Positions 17,052 through 25,403 of a DNA stretch of 64,000 bases are shown one piece after another; position 1 is the stretch's first letter; each line of letters opens with the position of its first letter. A program made the translations under genes and the position numbers. The notes under the pieces are model-generated. The model saw only the letters and a program-made list of their open reading frames with translations. It searched no databases and was not told the origin of the DNA. This stretch comes from Clostridiales bacterium 1_7_47FAA (GTDB taxonomy: Bacteria > Bacillota > Clostridia > Lachnospirales > Lachnospiraceae), in the NCBI GenBank assembly GCA_000155435.1, contig DS990260.1, positions 369,523 to 433,522 of the forward strand. Direction: 5' to 3'.

Positions 17052-18311
17052 CTATTTGGCGGACTGGTCTTCCGGCCCTGCTCCGGCCTCCCCGGCAGAC
17101 GCCTGGGTCACAGGCCCTGCTTTTACAGCCTTGCCCTTTGACCGTCTTGTCCGGGCCGCCTTATCCCCGCCGGTCCTGCTTCTGCTTCCCGGCTTCGGCC
17201 TGTTAAGCCGTCCGTTCACCTCATCCCTTAAAAGGGCATAAAGCACGGAGCAGAGAGGGATGAATATGAGCATGCCGACGATTCCCATCATGCTGCCGCC
17301 CAGCGTCACCGCCACCAGCACCCAGATGGAGGGAAGCCCCACGGAATTACCTACCACATAGGGGTAAATCAGGTTCCCCTCAATCTGTTGGAGCACAAAG
17401 AAGATGATGGTAAAAATAAGCGCATCCATGGGCTCCACCATCAGCATCAGGAACACGCCCACCCCCAGCCCGATGAACGCGCCGAATATGGGAATCAGGG
17501 CCGTAAACGCAATCAGCACCCCGATTAACAGGGCATAGGGAAGACGTCCCAGGGTAAGCACCACAAAGAACATGGTTCCAAGGATGACCGCCTCCACACA
17601 CTGGCCTGTAAGGAAATTTGAGAATGTCCGCTCAGTAAGGGATGCAATCTCCACAATGCGCCCTGTCACGGACTCAGGAAGGAAGGCCGACAGCAGTTTC
17701 CTCACCTGCCGTCCCAGGGTCTCCTTCTGAAGCAGGATATAGATGGCAAAGATGAAACCAATCAGGAACGAGGATACACCGCTGACAATGGATACCGCTG
17801 CCGAAAATGTATTGTTAAGCATGGTGCCTGCCCCTGTTTTCAGGAATCCCATCATGTCCTGGAACACCTGCTGCCAGTCCACCTCTACATGGTTGACGTA
17901 ATCCAGTATCTGCGGAAAACTGGCAAAGAGCTGTTCCATCTCATCCTTCAGCCCTGCAAAAAACAGGGGGACGCTGGACTGAAGGGTCAGGAATGTCTTA
18001 AGCAGCTGCGGTGTGACCACAAAGGTAACAAGGAACAGGATACCGGATACCAGCAGGATTGTGACAACCAGGCTGACCGGCCGCCTTAACCTGCTGTTTT
18101 CCCGGAACATGACCAGGTGGCGTTCAATGTTACGCATGGGTACGTTTAGGATAAATGCAATGGCCGCGCCCAGAATAAAGGGCCACGCCATGTGGAACAG
18201 CGCTGCCGCCACCTCCAAAAGCCGTCTGTAATTAATCCCTGCAACCACCACAATGACAGTAAACAGGATAAGTCCCCTGAGTTTTTTAATTGTATCCTGA
18301 TTTAATTCCAT
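17052..18311 (-). CDS. AI-2E family (PerM/YdiK-like) membrane transporter
   Basis: 419 aa integral membrane protein. It follows the AI-2E family plan: two N-terminal spans (IAGINYRRLLEVAAALFHMAWPFILGA region), a third span and amphipathic stretch, then five C-terminal spans including ALLIGVLIAFTALIPIFGAF and the conserved P-x-G loop. Family members include proposed AI-2 exporters and Na+/H+ antiporters, so the substrate is open. The C-terminal 45 residues are a basic, Arg/Lys-rich cytoplasmic tail. It lies 11 bp downstream of the AlaX gene and is probably co-transcribed with it. Confidence 0.88.
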   Translation of the reverse strand: MELNQDTIKKLRGLILFTVIVVVAGINYRRLLEVAAALFHMAWPFILGAAIAFILNVPMRNIERHLVMFRENSRLRRPVSLVVTILLVSGILFLVTFVVTPQLLKTFLTLQSSVPLFFAGLKDEMEQLFASFPQILDYVNHVEVDWQQVFQDMMGFLKTGAGTMLNNTFSAAVSIVSGVSSFLIGFIFAIYILLQKETLGRQVRKLLSAFLPESVTGRIVEIASLTERTFSNFLTGQCVEAVILGTMFFVVLTLGRLPYALLIGVLIAFTALIPIFGAFIGLGVGVFLMLMVEPMDALIFTIIFFVLQQIEGNLIYPYVVGNSVGLPSIWVLVAVTLGGSMMGIVGMLIFIPLCSVLYALLRDEVNGRLNRPKPGSRSRTGGDKAARTRRSKGKAVKAGPVTQASAGEAGAGPEDQSAK

Positions 18312-18322
18312 AATACCATCCT

Positions 18323-19495
18323 TTATGATTTTGTCTCTTCCTGAAACACATCCGTGATTGACTGCCTGGATGCCCGGAAGGTTCCCTGGGCCATAAGGCT
18401 GCTTCCTCCGCCCCTTCCATGAAGTTTCCCATTCATGTCCTTACTGAGGGTCCGCATATCCATGGAGCTGCTTCCCAGAGCATACTGATACTCCCCTTCT
18501 GTCCCATTGCCTGAACACACCATTACCACACTGCCCTTTTTCTGCTCATAAAGCAGGGTGGACAACCGGCGTATCTGCACCATGTTAAGCCCCTCCTCAA
18601 AAATGGCCAGGGGTCTGCTGCTTTCCGGATACTGTCCTGCCCTCAGCTCCAACAGCTGACCGTACAGGCGGCCGATCTCCATCTCCCTGTCCTGGCAGTC
18701 ATTTTTCAGTTTTTCAACCGCCTCAGGCACCAGATGCAGTTTGGCGGACAGCAGGTTGGACAGCCGTATCCCATCCTTCAGCCGCTCCCTGTAATCCAGA
18801 AGCGCCCTGCGGCCGCACAGCATGGATATGCGGACCCCGCCTTTATAGCGGATCATGCCTCTTATCTTAATGATACCCACTTCTCCGGTATTTTCTACAT
18901 GTGTCCCGCAGCAGGCGCAGACATCCCCGCCGGGAATCTCTATGATCCTTACCTGTCCGCTCAGTTCCTTCTTGCTCCTGTAATCAATGGATGGAAGTTC
19001 CTCTTTGGAGGGATAAAGCGTATGTACCGGCACATTGTCATAAACCACCTGGTTGGCCGCATCCTCCAGTCCGTCCAGTTCTTCCGCTGTCATGATACCG
19101 TTAAAATCCACGGTCACTTCCCCGGCGCCCATGTGGAATCCCACATTATCATATCCGTAACGCCTGTGCACCAGGCCGGACAGGATATGCTCCCCTGTGT
19201 GCTGCTGCATATTGTCATAGCGTTTCTGCCAGTCAATGACCCCCTCTGCCAATGTTCCCGGCTCAAGGGGGGATGCCAGCTCATGGAGGATTTCCTCCCC
19301 CTGTTCATGGACAGATAGTACCGGCACCTGGTTCAGTGTCCCTGTATCAGAGGGCTGTCCTCCTCCCTCGGGATAAAAGCCGTTCTGGTTAAGTACGGCC
19401 AGCCAGGTCCCCTTACCGCTTGCTTCACAGCGCTCCACCGTACACATGAAAGACTTCACATAGGGAGTCTGGTAATATAATCTGCTCTTGTCCAT
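18323..19495 (-). CDS. Alanyl-tRNA editing protein, AlaX-L with DHHA1 domain
   Basis: Hydrolyses Ser- or Gly-tRNA(Ala) in trans, guarding against mistranslation at alanine codons. About 390 aa, the long AlaX form. The N-terminal beta-barrel contains FYPEGGGQPSDTG (about 40-55). The zinc editing site is formed by HTGEH (about 98-102) and CCGTH (about 200-204). A coiled segment near 235-280 leads to a C-terminal DHHA1 domain ending KLHGRGGGSSLMAQG. The start could be TTG (19504) or ATG (19495); AAGGA is close to the ATG and a clear choice is not possible. Downstream neighbour is the AI-2E permease. Confidence 0.9.
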   Translation of the reverse strand: MDKSRLYYQTPYVKSFMCTVERCEASGKGTWLAVLNQNGFYPEGGGQPSDTGTLNQVPVLSVHEQGEEILHELASPLEPGTLAEGVIDWQKRYDNMQQHTGEHILSGLVHRRYGYDNVGFHMGAGEVTVDFNGIMTAEELDGLEDAANQVVYDNVPVHTLYPSKEELPSIDYRSKKELSGQVRIIEIPGGDVCACCGTHVENTGEVGIIKIRGMIRYKGGVRISMLCGRRALLDYRERLKDGIRLSNLLSAKLHLVPEAVEKLKNDCQDREMEIGRLYGQLLELRAGQYPESSRPLAIFEEGLNMVQIRRLSTLLYEQKKGSVVMVCSGNGTEGEYQYALGSSSMDMRTLSKDMNGKLHGRGGGSSLMAQGTFRASRQSITDVFQEETKS

Positions 19496-19656
19496 TTCCT
19501 TCAACGCCTCATTTCTTCAATGCTTCCATGATTATACTATAGATTGACAGGATGTACCATTTAAAATTTTATAAAAATATTTTCAAAACCAGGAAACATG
19601 AGCAAGCAGGGGGTCATATGATAAAGTGTAATTAAACTTTATATGGAGGAACTAAC

Positions 19657-19905
19657 ATGAGTGATGTAGCAGCAACAAACTGCGGTTGTGACTGTGGATG
19701 TGGATGTGGAACAGGAGGCAGCGGGTGCAATATCATCTGGCTTATCCTGATTCTGTGCTGCTGTGGCGGAGGCGGCGGATGCTTCGACCACAATAACTGC
19801 GGCGGCGGTTGTGGATGCGGATGCGGAGGCGGAAGCGGATGTGACTTTATCTGGATCATCCTGCTTCTGTGCTGCTGTGGCGGCGGTGGCGGCTTCTGCT
19901 GCTAA
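19657..19905 (+). CDS. Cysteine/glycine-rich mini-protein with duplicated hydrophobic core
   Basis: 82 aa with 20 cysteines and a similar number of glycines. It is a tandem duplication. Each half has a CGCGCG-type stretch, then GGSGC plus a hydrophobic block (NIIWLILIL in the first, DFIWIILLL in the second), then CCCGGGGG and a final cysteine cluster. Proteins of this look appear in Clostridia under names such as 'chorion class high-cysteine' protein; function unknown. The hydrophobic blocks are short (about 9 residues), so membrane insertion is uncertain. ATG has TGGAGG 8 bases upstream and the gene ends at a good terminator. Candidate roles: spore coat or envelope cross-linked protein, or metal binding. 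Without homologue data I cannot choose. Confidence 0.8.
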   Translation: MSDVAATNCGCDCGCGCGTGGSGCNIIWLILILCCCGGGGGCFDHNNCGGGCGCGCGGGSGCDFIWIILLLCCCGGGGGFCC

Positions 19906-19940
19906 TGCCTGTCTCTGAGAATCCTTCACCAAAGATTTAA

Positions 19941-19974
19941 AAACGGGGAGTGGTTTTGCCACTCCCTGTTTTTT
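19941..19974. terminator. Bidirectional terminator between convergent small genes
   Basis: AACGGGGAGTGG and CCACTCCCTGTT with a 4-base loop, T run on the plus side and a shorter T run on the minus side. It serves the cysteine-rich gene (+) and the 50-aa gene (-). Confidence 0.88.
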
Positions 19975-19976
19975 AT

Positions 19977-20129
19977 TCATTTAACAGGGTCCGTGCCTGG
20001 GGATGGGCTGCCTGACGCGGCGCTTCCCCGGTTTTTCCCACCATACCCCTTCCTTCCCTGCCTTCTCCTGACACACTCATCATCTATTTCATACACTGCA
20101 TTCCCTTCAATTACTAAACGGTTATACAT
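19977..20129 (-). CDS. 50-aa small protein of unknown function
   Basis: Short gene, MYNRLVIEGNAVYEIDDECV at the start then a basic, Gly/Ser-rich tail ending GTDPVK. ATG at 20129 has a strong AGGAGAG site 8 bases upstream, and the stop falls at the bidirectional terminator, which together argue for a real gene. One cysteine, no membrane span. No family recognised. It is divergent from the 173-aa gene. Confidence 0.6.
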   Translation of the reverse strand: MYNRLVIEGNAVYEIDDECVRRRQGRKGYGGKNRGSAASGSPSPGTDPVK

Positions 20130-20160
20130 GGATTTCACTCTCCTTCCATATTAATAATAT

Positions 20161-20682
20161 ATGCAGTGTCCAGGCTTTGGCGCATTCATGCTTAAATATA
20201 TGGAATTGTTTGCCAATCACCTGCATAAGCTTAAAGCAAAGAAAGAAAAAGGCCGGTGGAAAGATATGAACCCATCTGATGACTATAAACTTACTGATCT
20301 GGATTATCTCATAGGGGACCACCACCTGCAGATGATAAAAGCCGCCCTCCCGTACCTGGGGGTGTCTGCGCAGAAGACCATATCCCTCTTTGTCAAAGCA
20401 CAGGAGCTGAGAAAGACCGTGGAACTTTTTGAGACAGAAGAAGTGGCTTCCATGGGCATATGTTCCCTGGAAAGTTCCGAGCGGACCGGTTCTGTCCGGG
20501 ACCTGCTGCAGGCTGTCCGTCCCTACGGCAACCCCATGGAGCAGGATATGATTGACATGGCCCAGACACTGATGGAAGGCCAGACCCCCATGGAACAGCT
20601 TCGCAGGTTCCTTACCCCGGAACAGCAGTCCCGTTTCGAAACCATGGAAATGATAATGACCGCCATGCAGGCCATGTCCTGA
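20161..20682 (+). CDS. Uncharacterised helical protein, 173 aa
   Basis: Not recognised. Largely alpha-helical and rich in Met and Glu, with a conserved-looking core YKLTDLDYLIGDHHLQMIKAALPYLGV then SAQKTISLFVKAQELRKTVELF, and a C-terminal segment PMEQLRRFLTPEQQSRFETMEM. No signal peptide. The start is doubtful: ATG 20161 has no clear ribosome site, and MNPSDDYKL at 20266 (preceded by GGTGGAAAG) may be correct. The 93-aa gene follows after 31 bp and probably forms an operon with it. Confidence 0.65.
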   Translation: MQCPGFGAFMLKYMELFANHLHKLKAKKEKGRWKDMNPSDDYKLTDLDYLIGDHHLQMIKAALPYLGVSAQKTISLFVKAQELRKTVELFETEEVASMGICSLESSERTGSVRDLLQAVRPYGNPMEQDMIDMAQTLMEGQTPMEQLRRFLTPEQQSRFETMEMIMTAMQAMS

Positions 20683-20713
20683 CAACTTATTCATTCAGAA
20701 AGGATACATATTT

Positions 20714-20995
20714 ATGGATACTAACTGGAAACAGGATCCCAGACTAAAGGCCATGAGCAAAGAAAAGCTGGATCTGCTGACAGAATTTGCCGAGCGCATT
20801 GAACACACAAACAAAAACAACCTGATGGAGGCATTCATGTCCATCAATATGGAAGCCAGACAAAAAGGAATCCAGTTCAATGATAAGGAGACCGCCCTCC
20901 TGGTCACTATCTTAAGCTCCGGCATGCCGCCTGCGGAAAAGAAAAAACTGGATATGCTGAAAATGATGTCAAAAAAACTGGCAGGGCCGCGCTGA
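20714..20995 (+). CDS. Uncharacterised helical protein, 93 aa
   Basis: Not recognised. All-helical and charged (LKAMSKEKLDLLTEFAERIEH), then a C-terminal SSGMPPAEKKKLDMLKMMSKK that recalls the end of the preceding 173-aa protein (helix, P-x-E/A-x-x, then Met-rich helix). The two may be related partners. Ribosome site GAAAGGA is 10-11 bases before the ATG. Ends just before a 17-bp tandem repeat. Confidence 0.7.
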   Translation: MDTNWKQDPRLKAMSKEKLDLLTEFAERIEHTNKNNLMEAFMSINMEARQKGIQFNDKETALLVTILSSGMPPAEKKKLDMLKMMSKKLAGPR

Positions 20996-21023
20996 CACAG
21001 CGCCCCCTGCCTTCCAAAGCATG

Positions 21024-21091
21024 TTCCGGACCAAAACCATCCCCGGACCAAAACCATCCCCGGACCAAAACTATCTCCGGACCAAAACTAT
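21024..21091. repeat. 17-bp tandem repeat, four copies
   Basis: Four head-to-tail 17-bp units built on CCGGACCAAAACCAT with one or two changes per unit, filling the gap between two convergent genes. It overlaps the stop codon of the L,D-transpeptidase gene. A candidate variable-number locus. Confidence 0.95.
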
Positions 21092-21912
21092 CTGAGACTT
21101 TCCAGATTTCCTGCAATCACGATCCTTGTCTGCCCGGTTGCCGACTGCACCAGTTCCTTTGCCCTGGCCTCCGGCAGACGGATACAGCCTGCGGATCCAT
21201 TGTCCGCTGACGCGGTAAAGCAGTGGAGGAAAATAGCCGATCCCTTCCCAGGCACACAGTCCTGGTTATAATCCAGGGCAAGGGCATAGTCATAATACGG
21301 CGATGCCGCCGCCAGGTTCTCCGCTGAATTCCATGTCCTGGGGGTTGTGGACGTATTGACCAGCTTATTGTAATAAGCGCTGGCGGGATCATCCACCCAG
21401 TAATCCCCTTTCACAATCTTATGATATGGCAGGACACTGCCCGGGTCATCCTTCAGGCCAAATGCCATGGTGAATCCATAGGTGCCCGCAGGAGTCCTGC
21501 CATCCCCTTCCGCTTTTTCAGAGGTAATTCCTCCCCTTCCCACGATGGAAGCTTCCTTCCACACCAGGTTCCAGGTATCATCCCCCTTTTTATAATAGTA
21601 GGTATCCGCGTTGCAGCCGCCTGTCCCGACCACCACGATCAGCTGGTCCGCGCCCTCGGCCCCTGTCAGGTTGTGGGGCTGTATCACGCCGTCCACCACC
21701 GCAGGCCCTGGTGTAATCCCTGGTTCAAGGGCAGCGCCCATGCCGGATACACCCGGTCCCTTCTCTTCTGCCTGCAGGCGGTATCCCGCCGTACCGCGCA
21801 GACCTGCCTTCACCGTACCCAGGCCCGGCTGTGCCGCCCATCCGGTCACTGCCAGGGCCGCCATGATACCTGCCGCCAGGGCCGTCGCTGCCATCCATCC
21901 ATGTTGTCTCAT
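21088..21912 (-). CDS. Secreted L,D-transpeptidase (YkuD fold)
   Basis: Forms or remodels 3-3 peptidoglycan cross-links, or attaches proteins, outside the membrane. 274 aa. N-terminal signal peptide (about 1-27, WMAATALAAGIMAALAVTGWA). Low-complexity spacer to about 75, then a YkuD domain with KAEGDGRTPAGTYGF, LPYHKIVKGDYWVDDP and the catalytic HCFTASADNGSAGCIRLP near 235-252 (Cys nucleophile). The usual SHGC reads SAGC here, a change also seen in a YkuD subgroup. ATG at 21912 has GAGG upstream. Its stop lies inside the 17-bp repeat array. Confidence 0.85.
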   Translation of the reverse strand: MRQHGWMAATALAAGIMAALAVTGWAAQPGLGTVKAGLRGTAGYRLQAEEKGPGVSGMGAALEPGITPGPAVVDGVIQPHNLTGAEGADQLIVVVGTGGCNADTYYYKKGDDTWNLVWKEASIVGRGGITSEKAEGDGRTPAGTYGFTMAFGLKDDPGSVLPYHKIVKGDYWVDDPASAYYNKLVNTSTTPRTWNSAENLAAASPYYDYALALDYNQDCVPGKGSAIFLHCFTASADNGSAGCIRLPEARAKELVQSATGQTRIVIAGNLESLR

Positions 21913-21998
21913 ATGTAGTCACCTCTGCCTTATTTTACTTCCATCATTATAACCCGCACCCGCCCGTATGGGTATTTCTTTTTTCTTACAATTATCAG

Positions 21999-22033
21999 AA
22001 AAAGCGCACAGCCTGCAGGACTGATGCGCTTTT
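21999..22033 (-). terminator. Terminator of leuS
   Basis: Minus-strand AAAAGCGCA and TGCGCTTTTT enclosing a GC-rich loop, 16 bp after the leuS stop. Confidence 0.8.
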
Positions 22034-22048
22034 CCCCTGATATGGAGC

Positions 22049-24463
22049 TTATTTACATACAATGTTGATAATCTTGCCGGGAACGTAAATCTCTTTTACA
22101 ATGCTGCCGGACATCTTATCCCTGACAGCTTCCCTGCCCGCTGCCAGGGCATCTTCCTTGGAAATGTCGGCAGCCACATTGATGATGGCACGTGTCTTTC
22201 CGTTTACCTGCACAGCCACTTCAATCTCATCATCCTTCATGGCTTCCTCATCGCACTCCGGCCACTGGGAATGGAACACGCTGTCCGTGCCGCCCAACTG
22301 CTGCCACAGTTCCTCGCCGATATGGGGTGCGAATGGTGCCAGGAGGGTAACGAAGGTCCTTAAGGTTTCTTTATCAATGCCGCCCTCTTTCTTAGCCAGG
22401 TCAATCAGCTTATTGTTATATTCCATGAAACCGGAAATAACCGTATTCAGGCTGAACTGGTTAAAGCGGTACTCGATATCGTATACCAGTTTGTGGCGCA
22501 GCTTGATCATTTCCTTAGATGCCTGGATGTCCTTGTCCTTGTTATCCATCACAAGGTTCCAGAAACGGTTAAGGAACCTGGAAACGCCTTCAATGCCGCG
22601 GTCATCCCACTCCGCATCCAGTTCCGGCGGTCCCACGAACAGCTCGTAGAGGCGGAGTGAATCGCATCCGTAATCCCTTACCAGATCGTCCGGGGATACC
22701 ACATTACCCTTGGACTTACTCATCTTGATACCGTTCTTACCGGTAATCATGCCCTGGTTGAACAGTTTCTTGAAAGGCTCATCAAAATCAATTGCCCCGA
22801 TGTCGCACAGGAACTTTGTATAGAAACGTGAATATAAAAGGTGGAGCACCGCATGCTCTACGCCGCCGATATACATATCAACCGGAAGATACTTGTCCGC
22901 CTTTTCCCTGGAAACCAGTTCCTCGCTGTTGTGGCTGTCCACGTAGCGCAGGAAATACCAGGAGGAACCCGCCCACTGGGGCATGGTGTTCGTCTCGCGC
23001 TTCGCAGGAGCGCCGCAGACAGGACATGTGGTATTGACCCACTCGTCAATTCCGGCCAGAGGTGACTCACCGGTTCCGGTGGGCTGGTAACTCTCCACAT
23101 CAGGAAGCCTTAAGGGAAGCTCTTCCTCCGGGACCGGGACGCAGCCGCACTTGGGGCAATGGATGATCGGTATCGGCTCTCCCCAGTATCTCTGGCGGGA
23201 GAATACCCAGTCACGGAGCTTGTAATTGACCATCTTATGGCCAAAGCCCTTCTCCTCAATCATGTGGGGCGCTTCCTTCTTAAGCACGGAAGATTCCATG
23301 CCGTTCCAGTCCCCGGAATTAATCATGATACCGCTTGCCTCAGTATAGGCCTCGGTCATATCCTCAATCTCAACGCCGTCCTTTGCAATGACCTGTACAA
23401 TGGGAAGGCCGAACTTCTTAGCAAACTCAAAGTCCCTGTCATCATGGGCAGGTACGCACATGATGGCGCCCGTGCCGTAATCAGCCAGCACATAGTCAGA
23501 CAGCCAGATAGGCGTCTTCTGCCCGTTTAACGGGTTGATGGCGTAACTGCCCGTGAATACGCCTGTCTTTTCCTTTGCCTGCATACGGTCAACATTGGAA
23601 CGCATGGAGGAATCAAAGATATACTTCTCAACCTCTTCCCTTGTATCGTCCGTGGCCAGGCTCTTAGCCAGCTCATGCTCAGGCGCAAGCACCATGAAGG
23701 TGGCGCCGTAAAGGGTGTCAGGCCTGGTGGTGTACACGGTGATTTTCTCATCGCGTCCATCAACCGGGAAATCCACCTCAGCGCCATAGGACTTGCCAAT
23801 CCAGTCTGTCTGCATTTTCTTAACCTTCTCAGGCCAGTCCAGCTTATCCAGGTCATTTAACAGGCGCTCGGCATAGGCTGTGATCTTCAACATCCACTGG
23901 CGCAGGTTCTTCTTGGTCACAGTGGTGCCGCAGCGCTCGCAGCAGCCGTTTACCACTTCCTCATTGGCCAGTCCTGTCTTACAGGAAGGACACCAGTTAA
24001 TGGGGAACTCCTTCTCATATGCCAGGCCCTTTTTGAACATCTGGACGAAAATCCACTGGGTCCATTTGTAGAATTCCGGATCCGTGGTATTCACTTCCAT
24101 GTCCCAGTCATAGATGGCTGCAATCTGCTTGATCTGCTTCTTTATATTGGAAATGTTGGCCTCCGTGGACTTGGCAGGATGGACGCCCATCTTGATTGCA
24201 TAGTTCTCAGCAGGCAGGCCGAACGCATCCCATCCCATTGGATGGATGACATATTTGCCCTTTAACAGCTGGTATCTGCTCCATACATCGGAGATGACAT
24301 ACCCCCTCCAATGGCCCACATGCAGGCCGCTGCCTGAAGGATATGGGAACATATCCAGACAATAATACTTTTCTTTTTTGCCATCATTGACATTGATGGG
24401 CTTCTCTTCCCAGTTCTCCCGCCACTTTTTCTCTATGGCGCTGTGATTGTACTGTGTTGCCAT
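22049..24463 (-). CDS. leuS: Leucyl-tRNA synthetase
   Basis: Charges tRNA-Leu in the cytoplasm. 804 aa, class I. The HIGH motif is HVGHW within SGLHVGHWRGY (about 42-52), and KMSKSKGN (about 570) is the KMSKS loop. The CP1 editing domain lies about 215-400 and a zinc-type CPSCKTGLANEEVVNGCCERCG region at about 155-180. ATG at 24463 has GGAGG 9 bases before it; an upstream in-frame TTG is less likely. It is controlled by a T-box leader and has its own promoter and terminator. Confidence 0.97.
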   Translation of the reverse strand: MATQYNHSAIEKKWRENWEEKPINVNDGKKEKYYCLDMFPYPSGSGLHVGHWRGYVISDVWSRYQLLKGKYVIHPMGWDAFGLPAENYAIKMGVHPAKSTEANISNIKKQIKQIAAIYDWDMEVNTTDPEFYKWTQWIFVQMFKKGLAYEKEFPINWCPSCKTGLANEEVVNGCCERCGTTVTKKNLRQWMLKITAYAERLLNDLDKLDWPEKVKKMQTDWIGKSYGAEVDFPVDGRDEKITVYTTRPDTLYGATFMVLAPEHELAKSLATDDTREEVEKYIFDSSMRSNVDRMQAKEKTGVFTGSYAINPLNGQKTPIWLSDYVLADYGTGAIMCVPAHDDRDFEFAKKFGLPIVQVIAKDGVEIEDMTEAYTEASGIMINSGDWNGMESSVLKKEAPHMIEEKGFGHKMVNYKLRDWVFSRQRYWGEPIPIIHCPKCGCVPVPEEELPLRLPDVESYQPTGTGESPLAGIDEWVNTTCPVCGAPAKRETNTMPQWAGSSWYFLRYVDSHNSEELVSREKADKYLPVDMYIGGVEHAVLHLLYSRFYTKFLCDIGAIDFDEPFKKLFNQGMITGKNGIKMSKSKGNVVSPDDLVRDYGCDSLRLYELFVGPPELDAEWDDRGIEGVSRFLNRFWNLVMDNKDKDIQASKEMIKLRHKLVYDIEYRFNQFSLNTVISGFMEYNNKLIDLAKKEGGIDKETLRTFVTLLAPFAPHIGEELWQQLGGTDSVFHSQWPECDEEAMKDDEIEVAVQVNGKTRAIINVAADISKEDALAAGREAVRDKMSGSIVKEIYVPGKIINIVCK

Positions 24464-24504
24464 GATTTCATTCCTCCATTGGTTATTCAAGGTTCCTATG
24501 AAAT

Positions 24505-24780
24505 AAAAAAGCCCTGCGCCTCTACTGCTAGAGACGTGGGGCTTAAATCCTCACGCGGTACCACTCTGGTTCATGCTCATGCATGCACTTATTCCTCTTA
24601 TAACGGTAAGGTCTCCGGCCTGCCCTACTGACCCTGACCCCCGTGTGTCCGGCAGTCTTATGTTGGGGCAAGCTACTCCAGGGCCAGTTCAATAACCTTT
24701 TGTCACCGGCTCGCACCATCCGCCGGCTCTCTGTATCCATCCAGTTACCTACTACTCCCTATCAGCGTATTTACACTGAT
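24505..24780 (-). promoter_or_regulatory. T-box riboswitch of leuS, Leu (CUG) specifier
   Basis: Minus-strand leader containing the conserved T-box AGAGTGGTACCGCG (24567-24554). A stem I with an AGAGAGCCGGCGG-type element has a specifier region GAA-CTG-G, CTG being a leucine codon. A terminator hairpin follows (AAGCCCCACGTCTCT pairing with AGAGGCGCAGGGCTT, then T run, 24546-24505). Uncharged tRNA-Leu would favour antitermination and leuS expression. Confidence 0.92.
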
Positions 24781-24784
24781 TCTT

Positions 24785-24813
24785 AATTTAGCATATTTCC
24801 GAAACAGTGTCAA
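24785..24813 (-). promoter_or_regulatory. Promoter of the leuS T-box transcript
   Basis: Minus-strand TTGACA (24813-24808), 17 bp, TAAATT (24790-24785), ending just upstream of the stem I sequence. Confidence 0.8.
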
Positions 24814-24816
24814 CCA

Positions 24817-25176
24817 TTACCGGTGAAAAAACTGCCCGGACGTCATCCCGGACCATGCCGCCTTATAGGCTGTCTTGGCATGCCTGGCTTCCCTGGAACG
24901 CCGGATTGGCCTGGCTGCCCTGGCCCATTTGGCCGGAGTCTCATATCTGGACGGCTGGGCCGGGCCTCCAATCCGGGCTTCCTCCGTAAAAAAAACGCAA
25001 AGTCCGTCCAAATCCCTGACCCATCCCTTTTCAAACCAGCCATACTGGGTTCCGTCAAACCCATACACTGCGTCCCCGTGTATGTAGGCCGCGGGACTGC
25101 CGTCAAACAGGTAGATGTGTTCCCCGTCCCTGTCAATATAGGCTGCCGGCACGCCTGTTCTTTCATATAATGTCAT
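24817..25176 (-). CDS. 4-fold beta-flower-like small protein
   Basis: 119 aa. The first 60 residues are a chain of short beta-hairpins, YIDRDGEHIYLFDGSPAAYI then GDAVYGFDGTQYGWFEKGW, with the repeated Y/F-x-x-x-G-x-x-x-G-W pattern of the '4-fold beta flower' domain. The remaining half is basic (Arg/Ala-rich) and probably disordered. Function unknown. ATG has GGGGAG 8 bases upstream. The gene ends 4 bp before the leuS promoter, and no operon partner is seen. Confidence 0.6.
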   Translation of the reverse strand: MTLYERTGVPAAYIDRDGEHIYLFDGSPAAYIHGDAVYGFDGTQYGWFEKGWVRDLDGLCVFFTEEARIGGPAQPSRYETPAKWARAARPIRRSREARHAKTAYKAAWSGMTSGQFFHR

Positions 25177-25403
25177 GTATCGTTCTCCCCGTATCTATTT
25201 TCCGATTCCTTCCCTTCTGATAACAGGTATATTATAGAGGGAATGGGTATATTATACAACTTTACCGTATCTGGTTCAATCCTTGTCCTGCAGTGAATAA
25301 AGAAATTTATCAAACGTGCTGATGTCTGATTGTAAAGTGTCTAAAAAGCGCCCAACATGGTATCCGTCAGTAGCAGCGTGATGACAGGTTAGATTATCCA
25401 TGC

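Noticed and set aside
19632..19980. Minus-strand frames rich in Pro/His or Ala/Ser across the cysteine-rich gene
   Set aside because: Complement of a Cys/Gly-rich gene; composition alone explains them, and the plus-strand gene has the ribosome site and terminator.
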